From Panax quinquefolius (lineage: Eukaryota; Streptophyta; Magnoliopsida; Apiales; Araliaceae): 64,000 nucleotides of DNA. Under the pieces are notes generated by a model. That model worked only from the letters and a program-made list of their open reading frames with translations, did no database searches and was not told the DNA's origin. Every line of letters starts with the position of its first letter. Position 1 is the first letter of the stretch. The stretch covers positions 27,437,568 through 27,501,567 of the forward strand of contig CM035170.1 of the NCBI GenBank assembly GCA_020205615.1, in the 5' to 3' direction. This document shows, piece by piece, positions 1-9,199 of the stretch. The position numbers and the translations under genes are program-made.

Positions 1-823
1 GTATATATATATTTACAGCTTTTATATATATACCTGCTTACTGCTTTCATATAAACTGCAGTATTTTATGAGCCTAGGAATCATGTGATCACAGATTCAT
101 CCCATTGAATCGAGATTCGGTTCCCATTATGGACATTTTCAGCTGTAAGTAGTTTGTAAATTATTTTGCGGTGTCTGAATTTCCCCAGATGGTTTCTATT
201 CCCACGAGGAAGTCGACATTATTTTGTACATTATTTTCATACGGATGCCTCGCATTCGTAAAATAAAATCAATCAAGCCGATCATTTAATAAAATGGGAG
301 TGTAAAAGGTCTCAATTACTATTGAGCATCAGGGTTTGAAAAACATTTTTATAAAACATCATTGCTATATCTTGCTAAAAACTGAATTTTCACATAAATT
401 CAAACCCTGTGTATATAGGTTCGAACGAGGCCTCGCACCACTTCCAAATAAAAGCACATTGACCCACACACACACACACATATTCAGATAATAGTTTCTT
501 GAAAAGAGGCGGTCACCGTGGTAACACGGATGTCGGGGGGTGCCTAACACCTTCCCCTTGCATAACCAAGTCCCCGGACCCTAATGAATCTCGATTTCAC
601 CGACCCGTTTAGCAGTGTCACATCACTAGGTCAATGTGCAAACCTTTTCTCGGTTGTGTTGGTACAACCATTTAAAAAACCAACTGGCGACTCTTAACAG
701 TCCATCGTCGACATTATACACGTCGGACCTTTTTCACTTGTTTTTTCAAACAAATCTCACCTAAAATGAGAACACCAAAGAACAAGTAACGGAAAGGGAC
801 ATCCAAAAATCCCGACGTCGACA
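1..823. mobile_element. Fragment of an unrelated retroelement, no gene
   Basis: No credible coding region was found. The stretch begins with a short AT hairpin (arms at 1-11 and 25-33) and has a (CA)8 run at 465-480. The part from about 535 to 693 (GGTGCCTAACACCTTCC, then TGGCGACTC at 685-693) resembles the LTR 3' end and primer-site junction of Tat/Ogre-type Ty3/gypsy elements; that resemblance is from memory and only moderate. The homology to the LTR family of the rest of the window starts abruptly near 824, so this is either a separate insertion or a rearranged flank whose remainder lies left of the window. Confidence 0.4.
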
Positions 824-1881
824 TAGAACATATGGCAGATGATAAAACTTTTCAACCATAGTTGCAGCGGAACGAGCAATCCATTAGAAGAGTCAAATAG
901 ACTATAAAGTTTATTATCTTCTCCACGTTAAAAATCCACCAACAATATTTTATCCCAGTAACATAAGTCAACAATTCCTGTCCACAATCAGGTGAATAAC
1001 TCATAATCATAATTGTTGTTCTAAATTCCTCTTCGCACCTAGGACGAAGATAATTTTTATCATATGTCTTTACCTGAAATATCAAAGACCATGGTTATAC
1101 CAAATCACAATTCATGTCCATAATCATACTAATAAATTCATATTTCCACTACGGGCCAAAGATATTCATTAACAGTTCATTCTTGCACTACAGGCCAAAG
1201 GCATGCAACTGTATTTTAGAAGAGTCAAGTAGAGCATGATATCTATTATCTTCTACGAATTAAAAGTCTATTATCAATATTTTATCGCTGAGACTCAGCT
1301 TAATAAATAATCCACATCACCGAATTATCCATGCACTACTCCCAAAGATATTCGTTAGTATCACATCCATGAATTATCCATGCACTACGGCCAAGGATAT
1401 TCATTATTATCACATCCATGAATTAATATTTCATCGCTGAGACTCAGCTCAATAATTAATCCACATCATCGAATCATCGCTGCACTACATGCCAAGGATA
1501 TTCATTATTATCACATCCATGAATTAATATTTCATCTCTGAGACTCAACTCAATAATTAATCTACATCATCAAATCATCCCTGCACTACAGGCCAAGGAT
1601 ATTCATTAGTATCACGACCACGAATTATCCATGCACTACGGGCCAAAGATAATCGTGTTTTCATCAACGGTCCTAAACATGCCATAAAATAATTCATCTT
1701 TGCACCCTTGGCCGAAGAGAATCCATAGCCATAATCATACCAAAAACTGTCCATCAATGCACTACGGGAAAATGAGGACTTTTTCCACATCATTTGTAAC
1801 TTATGGGCATGATTATACTGAATAATCCCTGGTCATAGTCATACCAAGTCCATCTATGCACTACAGGAAACAGATGACTTT
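824..1881 (-). mobile_element. LTR X, left part (minus-strand chromovirus LTR)
   Basis: This is the middle of a minus-strand LTR of the main family. It aligns by eye with Z (58310 onward) at the shared words GAACATATG and TTTTCAACCATA, and with E2 LTRs at CAATCCATTAGAAGAGTCAA. From about 1160 it consists of degenerate repeats around GCACTACGGGCCAAAGATATTC and of units of about 104 bp starting GAATTAATATTTCATC. The first roughly 400 bp of the LTR is missing at the 824 junction. The LTR is cut at 1881 by E2 and resumes at 19895. No protein-coding content was found; open frames here are translations of the repeats. Confidence 0.75.
1877..1881. repeat. Target site duplication of E2, left copy (ACTTT)
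   Basis: ACTTT immediately precedes the TGTGATGCCCC terminus of E2 and is repeated at 19890-19894. Joining the two flanks restores the usual LTR sequence (GATGACTTT then CA..CATAATATAA), as seen uninterrupted elsewhere in the window. Confidence 0.9.
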
Positions 1882-3524
1882 TGTGATGCCCCCAAAATTG
1901 GTATACATCACCCATCTTGAGTCGCCAAATACATGGTACACAATACAAATAAAAACTTAATTATACAACATGAGTTGTTAGTTTTAATACAAATATTGTC
2001 TTCTAAACAGTATACAAACTCAATGGGGTCCTCATTACATTTATTATCACACTATTTCATAGATTAGTGAGGACTACTAATGCTATCATCTGAATCGTCA
2101 CTCCATTCCCCGACTAGTCCCTGCTACGTTCTCATTTCCTGAAGAGAATAATGAATGCAAAAAGGGGTGAGCTCAACTAGCCCAGTAAGAAATATTATGA
2201 CTAAGATAATGTAGAATAAATTATCATTAGCCTTCAATAGTGTTAAACTGATAAAATATAACAAACATGAAGTTTAACTGCAGCGGAATAAGCAATCCAT
2301 TAGAAGAGTCAAGTAGAGAATAAAATCTACTATCTTCTATGATTTAAAAGGTTTTTCATTACTTTTATCGATGAGACTCAGCTTAATAAATAATCCACAT
2401 CATCCTTGGACTACGGCCAATGATATTCATTAGTATCACGACCACAAATTATCCATGCACTACAGGCTAAGGATATTCGTGTATTCATCAATGGTCATGA
2501 TCATGCCAACAACTGTCCATCAATGCACTACGGGCCAATGAGGACTTTTTCCACATCATTTGTAACATTACGGTCATGATTACACCGAATAATCCCTGGT
2601 CATAATCATACCAAGTTCATCTATGCACTACATGCCATGGATGACTTTCAACATAATATAAACATGACGATGATGACAATGATATAAGAATTCAATAAAA
2701 CAAGTTCAAGAATTAATTTATCCAGGAACTATTAACGTCCAAATTATCAACATGATACTTCTTTGTGGAGTAAAATTCAAGAATGCTCAGATGAATATTT
2801 CCATGAAAAGATACTGGATGAAGCGTAAATATCAAGGATATTCCACTAATTTCATGGAGTATAGAAGTCAAAACTTTAACCAACTAAGTATAATAAAGAA
2901 TGGAATAACAAAAGAAATCACCAGGCATGCAATATACCGCACAGACAGGTTATTCCAATAGAATAATAAATAACGGAACCAAGTAATGAGCAAATGCACA
3001 GACGGGATATTCCAACAGAATAATAAATAATGGAACCAGGTCATGCGTAAATGCACAGAAAGAATATTCCAACAGAATAATAAACAACGGAACCAGGTCA
3101 TGCGTTAACGCACAGACAGGATGTTCCAACAGAATAATAAAGAATGGAATAACAGAAGAATTTCACCATGTATACAGTATTTTGCATAGACAAGTTATTC
3201 CAACATAATAATAAAGCATGAAATAGCAGAAGAATTTCACCAAGTATAGGGTATCCCGCGTATACAGGTTATTCCAACAGAATAATAAATAATGGAATAA
3301 CAGAAGTTCTCCTCACGAATAAGAAAGAAGGAATACCCCTTACGAGTACACCAAATAATATCCCTTACCGTAAAAGAAGAGTATTCTGACTGGTAGGGCG
3401 AAGATATTCTTGAAGAAAACTTGCACTACACTCAAAGCTTCTTAAAACTCTAAAGAAATACACTCAAGATTATAGAAGAATTCTCTGAACTTCTGGTATG
3501 GTTTTCGATTCTAACTAAGCATCC

Positions 3525-3532
3525 TATTTATA
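3525..3532 (-). promoter_or_regulatory. LTR TATA box of E2 3' LTR
   Basis: TATAAATA read on the minus strand, inside CTATAAATAG. The same element occurs at the same relative place in the other LTRs of this family, so it is the likely retrotransposon promoter. Confidence 0.7.
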
Positions 3533-3720
3533 GGAAAATAGAAAGGATACTATGCTCCACTATGCAATAAAATATAATATATTCTAATTATTATCTAATA
3601 AAATAAATAACTTTATAAAAGTATTCTGTTTTATATAAAAAGATTTTACTATGCAAAACACTATGCATAATAGAATATTACATATTCTATTTATAGTCTA
3701 ATAAAACGAATAACTTTATA

Positions 3721-3725
3721 AAAGT
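3721..3725. repeat. Target site duplication of E3, left copy (AAAGT)
   Basis: AAAGT directly precedes the TGTGAGACCCC terminus of E3 and recurs at 11821-11825. Joined flanks restore ACTTTATAAAAGTATTCTG, the common U3 sequence of the host LTR. Confidence 0.93.
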
Positions 3726-4129
3726 TGTGAGACCCCAGATTTTATAAATAAAGAATTACTTTTTTTCCAAAATATTTGTTTTTAATATTATGGTGTGGAT
3801 TTGAGATAATGTTATAGTTATGGGTAGTATTTAATAATTTTTCAAAGTATGCAAGTTGTCATATTATATTCGATTGGTCGGGGAATATTTTATGAAGAAA
3901 TATTCGTGCAATGTCATTGGTGGACCCCGCAACAGAATTATTGTCGGATTGAGAAAACGACAAAAATATTTTATGAAAATAACGACGGAAGTTTTACCAT
4001 TAATACTGTTGAACTACTCGGTAGTAAAAGTACAGTAATACGCGTGGTTGCATAGTAGCACACGGTATTGATTATTGATGGTTACGTGATAAGTCACTTA
4101 GTTTTGTTGGTATTATTAATGTAATAATA

Positions 4130-4545
4130 CAGAAAATCTTTTTATATAAAACAGAATAATTTTATAAAGTTATTCTATAAGTAGAATATATTATATTCTA
4201 TTATGCATAGTATTGCATAGTGTTTTGCATAGTAAAATCTTTTTATATAAAGCAGAATACTTTTATAAAGTTATTCTATAAATAGAATATATTATATTCT
4301 ATTATGCGTAGTGTTGCATAGAGTATGCGCATAGTGTTTTGTATAGTAAAATCTTTTTTATATAAAAGCAGAATACTTTTATAAAGTTATACATTTTATT
4401 AGACAATAATTAGAATATATTATATTTTATTATGCATAGTGTTTGCATAGTGCTTGCATAGTATTTGCATGATAAAATCTTTTATAAAGTTATTCGTTTT
4501 ATTAGATTATAAATAGAATATATTATATTTTATTTAAAAAATTTG
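4130..4545 (+). repeat. U3 tandem repeats, about four units of ~90-125 bp
   Basis: Units read AAAATCTTTTTATATAAA, then CAGAATACTTTTATAAAGTTATTC, then GAATATATTATATTC, then TATGCATAGTG..TTGCATAG. GAATATATTATATTC is a perfect palindrome around its central base. Equivalent units lie in every LTR of the family. They sit directly upstream of the TATA box, where enhancer repeats are usually found; function is inference. Confidence 0.75.
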
Positions 4546-4622
4546 CTTTAAATATGGACCGTGAGATTAAAGTAAATCAATCTGGACCGTTCATGAGTTA
4601 GTTACTATGCAGTCCATTTTTC

Positions 4623-4630
4623 TATAAATA
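4623..4630 (+). promoter_or_regulatory. LTR TATA box of E3 5' LTR
   Basis: TATAAATA within TCTATAAATAGAAGC, a near-ideal plant TATA element. It lies about 900 bp into the LTR, so transcription would start near 4655 and leave a long R-U5 and leader before gag. Confidence 0.75.
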
Positions 4631-4814
4631 GAAGCTCATTCATTCATTATTTCTTAAGAATTCACTGAAACTCTGGAGGGATAAACTATAGAGAGAAAGA
4701 AGAAAGTATTCTGCTACTTCACTACTTATATATATCCAGTACTCTTCTTTTTAAGGTAGGGAATATTATTTATTGTACTTATAAGGGGTGTTATACTTTT
4801 GTATTCATGAAGAG

Positions 4815-5315
4815 AACTTATGTTATTCCATTCTTTATTATTACATTGGAATAACTTTGTATACGTGTGAGCTACTCTATACTTGGTGACATTCTTCTAT
4901 TATTCCTTCTTTAGTATTACATTTGTTGAATATCACATGCATGCGTTTTCACGCGGACACGATTCAAATCTTTATTATTACATTGGAAATATATGTCTCT
5001 GCGTTTTTTACGCCGGACACAGTTAAAATCTTTATTATTATTACATTGGAACATCCTGCTCATGCATTTCTGTAGGACTGGTTGGTTAAAATCTTTATTG
5101 GTATTCTATTGGAATAACCTATCATCTGCAATCTGCATGCATGGTGATTTCTATTATTATTACATTCTTTATTATTACATTGGAACATCCATGCATGCTT
5201 TACGCATGACTGGTTCAGATTAATTATTATTACATTGGAATAACATGTACTATGTGAATACCGCATGCATGGTGATTTTTTTTTATTATTCCATTCTTTA
5301 TTATACTTAGTTGGT
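4815..5315 (+). repeat. Hairpin-bearing degenerate repeats in the LTR
   Basis: About six or seven units of roughly 60-80 bp contain TTTATTATTACATTGGAATA. Several pair GTTATTCCA with TGGAATAAC, for example arms at 4822-4830 and 4847-4855. Many units end with a GCATGCATGGTGATTT-like word. The repeats give rise to long open frames in several phases that are not genes. Confidence 0.75.
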
Positions 5316-6405
5316 TAAAGTTTTGACTTCTATACTCCATGAAATTAGTGGAATATCTTTGATATTTTGCGCTTCATCCGATATCTTTTCATAGAAATAT
5401 TCTTACGAGCATTCTTGAATTTTACTCTACCAAAAAGTATCATGTTGACAATTTGGGCGTTATTAGTTCTGAATAAATTAATTCTTGAACTTATTTTATT
5501 GAATTCTTATATCATTGTCATCATCCTCATGTTTATATTTTTTTGAAAGTCATATATATGGCTTTGTAGTGCATAGATGGACTTGGTATGATTATGACTG
5601 AGGATTATTCGATTGTAATCATGGTAGTAATGTTACAAATGATGTGGAAAAAGTCATCATTGGCCCGTAGTGCATTGATGGACAGTTTTTGGTATGATTA
5701 TGTGGATTCTCTTTGCCCGTAGTGCAAAGATGAATTGTTTTATGGCATGATCAGGACCGTTGATGAAAACATGAATACACAAATATTCTTGGCCCGTAGT
5801 GCATGGATACTTGTGGTTGTGATACTAAAGAATATCCTTGGCCGTAGTGCAGAGGTGATTCGATGATGTGGATTATTTATTAAGCTGAGTTCCAGCGATA
5901 AAAGTGATGAAAAACCTTTTAAATCATAAAAGATAGTAGATGTTATTCTCTACTTCACTCTTTTAATAGATTGTTTGTTCCACTGCAGTTAAACTTGATG
6001 TTTGTTATATTGTATCAGTTTAACACTGTTTAAGGCTAATGATAATTTATTCTGCATTATCTTAGTCATAATATTTCTTACTGGGCTAGTTGAGCTCACC
6101 CTTTTTCCTTTGTTCTCTTGAGGAAATGAGAACGTAGCTGGGACTAGTCGGCAAATATGAGTGATGGTCCTAGATGGTGCATTAGTAGTCCTCACTATTC
6201 TGTGAAATAGTGTAATAATAATTGTAATGAGGACTCCTTTTGAGTTTGTATACTTTCTATTAGACAATATTTGTATTCAAACTCACAGTTTATGTTTTGT
6301 CGTATTGTACACGACAGTTGTATTATTAAGTTGTATTTGAATTCTGTACCATGTATCTGGCGACTCAAGATGGGTGATGTATACCTAATTTTGGGGGCAT
6401 CATAG

Positions 6406-6418
6406 TTGGTATCACAGC
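6406..6418 (+). other. E3 primer binding site (tRNA-iMet type)
   Basis: TTGGTATCACAGC starts one base after the 5' LTR. It matches the plant initiator-Met primer site TGGTATCAGAGC except for one base. Reverse transcription would start here. Confidence 0.85.
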
Positions 6419-6580
6419 TTAGGGATATGATCCCTGGCTAGGATGTGAGAATAGAACTAGGAGGGGAGAGACGGGGAATTCCTTCGCTAGTATGACCTAC
6501 CTAAGTTTATTTGGTATTTAATTGGTCAGTCAGAGTATAGAGATAATATGTGATATGTTAATTAACCCTTGTTTTATGGC

Positions 6581-6582
6581 AG
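6581..6582 (+). other. Candidate 3' splice acceptor just upstream of gag
   Basis: A T-rich run (CCTTGTTTTATGGCAG) ends in AG ten bases before the gag ATG at 6592. The same layout is kept in E2 and EA. With the donor at 4756 it would define a leader intron of 1,827 nt. This is a prediction from sequence only. Confidence 0.4.
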
Positions 6583-6591
6583 TATTTGAAA

Positions 6592-7743
6592 ATGGCATCT
6601 AAAAATGTTGAGATAAGCAATGGAGCACAGGAGACTATTGAGTCTCCACAGATCAATAATCAGGACAATGTGCAACAAGATGACGATAATCCTCCTGTAA
6701 ACAACAACACTGATCAATTAATGAACGACGGTAGGTTTAAGAGCTTTTTAGAATTCATGCAACATCAGGCGAAGGTAGCTCCTGTTCATAATGCAGGAGG
6801 AAACAATGGCAACCCACGGTTGGTCACCGCTAAGAAATTCAAGGAGCTGGGACCACCGGAGTTTTTGGGAAAGCTAGAACCACTTAAGGCGAAGAAGTGG
6901 TTAAAACAGATCACCAAGATATTTGATGTCTTAGGATACTCCGAGGAGCAAAAGGTTCCCTTTGCCACCTTTATGTTGCGTGAAGAGGCAGATCACCCGG
7001 TGGGGAATATAAAAGCATTACCTAACTTTGGCCTTTTCAAGATGTTTTGGGAGAAGTTCCAAGAGCTGTTCAATGACAAGTACTTTCCCGAAAGCATTCA
7101 TCACACGAAGGAGGTGGAATTTATCAAGTTGGAGCAAAACAACATGACCGTGTCGCAGTACGAAGCCAAGTTTGCCGAGTTGTCCCGATTTGCGTCCCAT
7201 TTGGTTGATAATGAGGAGAGAATGACGTGAATGTTTCTAAGAGGTTTGAAACCAGAGATACGTCAATATCTTATCTCTCATAAACCAGAGATACGTCAAT
7301 GTATTCAGATGTAGTTAATAGGGCTCAGTTATTGGAGCGTGATAATGAGTTAACCAAAGCAAAATAGAGCAGCCGGCAAAATGATAATACCGGTGATAAC
7401 AGTCATCAAAGCGGTGATAATAAGCATGGAGGGAATCAACATGTCAGAAATGGTAACCACTTCGGTAGTAATCATGGCCAAAATAATAAGAATGGACATT
7501 TTAAGAAGAGAAGGTTCAACAATGACGTAAAGATGTCGCCACCAGCACCCATTTCAATGGAAGAAGAACGACCACCGGTCGTATGTTTAAAATGCGAACA
7601 GGAGGGACACATCCATCCAAACTGTATGCAGCAATCCAAAACGTGTTTTAATTGCGGAAGAGAAGGTCACCTAGCTCAATTTTATCGTATGGTGAAGTCA
7701 AGTCCAACTGGGATAGTGATGCCAAAGGATGTCCCAGACAAGC
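6592..7743 (+). pseudogene. gag: E3 gag (capsid/nucleocapsid), frameshifted
   Basis: Gag polyprotein of a Ty3/gypsy chromovirus. The start is ATG 6592 (MASKNVEIS...), shared in position with E2, EA and the array. The capsid (Retrotrans_gag) region is recognisable from KFKELGPPEFLG (about residue 80) to MTVSQYEAKFAELSRF. A TGA at 7228-7230 stops the frame just before MFLRGLKPEIRQYL; a CGA-to-TGA change fits. A 19-bp stretch (AAACCAGAGATACGTCAAT) is duplicated at about 7247 and 7282. The nucleocapsid follows in another frame: a complete CX2CX4HX4C knuckle at 7584-7625, then a second one at 7644-7685 whose last Cys is Tyr. Not translatable as one protein. Confidence 0.9.
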
Positions 7744-8195
7744 TAAAGCCGGTAGTTTAAGAAAGAGGACTTTTTTTTTCGTGACAAGGAACCTGAATAA
7801 AATTATCACGAGTATGTTAGTCATAAACTCTTGCCAAGTCTATACTATGTTAGATACTGGTTCTACTTACTCTTTTATTTCACCTAGTTGTGTTCAATGT
7901 TTGAAGTTAACTCCGGAGAAGTTAGACTTTGATATATCTGTTTAAACTCAGTTCGGAGAAACCTTCGTTACCTCCACTATTTATAAATCTTGTTCAAATC
8001 AACACTTTCACGTTACGTGTTGATCTTGTCTCTTTCAAAATAATTGCCTTTGATCCGATTTTAGGAATCGATTGGTTAACTACTCATCATGCTTTTCGTA
8101 AGGTTGTTAGCTTTCATATTCCTAACCAACCTGTTATGCAAATTCAAGAAACCAAACCACTAAAGTCAATCATTGTCATAACAAGCCATAAGTAA
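7744..8195 (+). pseudogene. E3 aspartic protease (pol N-terminus), broken
   Basis: Retropepsin-type protease that would process Gag-Pol. The active-site motif DTGS (VYTMLDTGSTYSFIS) is intact near 7845-7880, and the C-terminal LGIDWLTTHH is present near 8060-8095. A TAA at 7943-7945 and a frame change split the domain. It lies in a different frame from both parts of gag. The catalytic Asp is kept, but the protein is not encoded in one piece. Confidence 0.85.
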
Positions 8196-8835
8196 AGAGC
8201 CCCGGTCCTTTAGTTGTTGACTTTCTTGTGTGGAATGCACCGAGGCCAAACTTTCTGTAGGCGATGATGTGAATGACGATGGCAAGTTGATAAGGTATCA
8301 ATGTGACGTACTATCCAGGTCTTGGATGAGGGTCACAGTTTGAATGATATTTCTATTGTTAATAAATTTCCTGACGTATTCTTGAAGACTTCTTAGCCTA
8401 CCCCTAGAGCATGAAATCGAATTTTTTATTGACCCCAGTACAAAACCCATTTCTAAAACCCTCAAATATTTTCTTCACCTAAAACGAACGTGTAATGTGC
8501 CAAAGACATTGGCTCGAAATTTACATTTTAAGATTACGATCGTACCATTTGATATCATTGTGGGAAAAATGAGCGTAGTAGGCGGCGTTGAGTAGAAGAT
8601 CGTATGCGTTTATGAGTGTGACGTTGTTAACACGAAGACTCATTTCGTATAACTTACAAATGATGGAGATAGAGTTAAAGACTCTAAGGACCCACGTGAC
8701 GATAACGAATATACGATTAGAATAGACTTGAATAGATAAAGTTAAAGCTGCTCAAGCTACATACTCAGAGCTGATGAATGTGAAGAAGAAGGTTCAAGAG
8801 GGCGTTATTCAAGAAGCAAGAATCGACGAAGAGAG
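8196..8835 (+). pseudogene. E3 pol remnant: linker, RT start fused to RNase H end, integrase start
   Basis: The region corresponds to the protease-RT linker (DISIVNKFPDVF, near 8350), then the first residues of RT (TKPISK). Near 8462 it jumps directly to the end of RNase H (LKYFF). Fragments of the RNase H C-terminus (YHCGK, about 8555, and the GDALSRRSY region) and of the pre-integrase stretch (DKVKAAQAT..KKVQEG..EARIDEE) follow, with many stops. Both the RT catalytic core and most of RNase H are gone. The junction at about 8462 is also present in all four internal regions of the array. Confidence 0.8.
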
Positions 8836-9165
8836 GAAATCTCAACCCTCGATTTAATTGGCCCATTTGAAATCCTCGATCGAGTAGGAACTATGGCCTA
8901 TAGACTCGTTTTACCGCCAAGTATGTTGTGTGTTCAGAACATTTTTTTTATGTACCGAGGTTACGTAAATATGTGGATGACCCGAACCATATTATTAATT
9001 TAGAACCGGACGAGATAGCAGAAGATTTAACGTATGAGGAGATACATGTTAACATCTTGGATAATAAGTATCCTATTCGACGCTCAAAGGTTATACCTCA
9101 AGAATTAGAATCTGAAATGAAGTCAAGGTATCTTCACCTCTTCGACATACCAAGTACGTAAGTAA
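8836..9165 (+). pseudogene. E3 integrase C-terminus with chromodomain tail, core deleted
   Basis: A second deletion joins EARIDEE to the integrase C-terminal module (LIGPFEILDRVGTMAYRLVLPPS..). The zinc-binding and DDE domains are lost. The tail contains [24 protein letters not shown] and ILDNKYPIRRSKVIPQ, then goes straight to ELESEMKSRYLHLF. The 15 residues between, [13 protein letters not shown] in relatives, are missing without a frame change, which removes the chromodomain core. The frame also shifts near 8930. Confidence 0.85.
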
Positions 9166-9186
9166 ATTTCGAGGGAGAAATTTCAT

Positions 9187-9198
9187 AAGGAGGGGAGA
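9187..9198 (+). other. E3 polypurine tract
   Basis: AAGGAGGGGAGA lies one base before the 3' LTR and is the expected primer site for plus-strand DNA synthesis. The same motif precedes the 3' LTR in EA. Confidence 0.9.
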
Positions 9199-9199
9199 T

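Larger units (their letters stand above)
1882..3725 (-). repeat. E2 3' LTR, distal part (3' LTR end in E2 sense)
   Basis: The sequence begins TGTGATGCCCCCAAAATTGG and holds the reverse complement of the LTR end: GAGTCGCC near 1920 and GAGCTCAACTAGCCCAGTAAG near 2170. From about 2930 to 3300 come degenerate units with GTTATTCCA/TGGAATAAC arms, then the TATA box at 3525-3532 and the start of U3. Five bases at the right edge (3721-3725, AAAGT) are the E3 target copy. The LTR continues at 11826. No genes. Confidence 0.92.
3726..6404 (+). repeat. E3 5' LTR
   Basis: The LTR runs 2,679 bp from TGTGAGACCCCAGATTTTAT to GGGGGCATCATA (the last CA is mutated to TA). In order it holds U3 with about four tandem units of roughly 100 bp (4130-4545), a TATA box (4623-4630), a splice-donor-like AAG/GTAGGG (4756), a cluster of hairpin-bearing repeats (4815-5315), GCACTACGGGCC-type repeats (about 5570-5860), and the conserved ending with GGCGACTCAAGATGGGTGAT. 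No protein-coding gene. Confidence 0.95.

Noticed and set aside
3849..4055. Small open frames near the LTR start (also 9294-9535, 12206-12451)
   Set aside because: They lie in U3 upstream of the TATA box, so they would not be on the element's transcript, and they differ by frameshifts between copies.
4815..5315. CRISPR-like repeat array
   Set aside because: Repeats are degenerate, AT-rich, of unequal spacing, and occur inside every LTR of a plant retrotransposon; no cas genes.
6406..6418. tRNA gene fragment
   Set aside because: Only the 13-base primer-site complement is present; no cloverleaf can be drawn around it.
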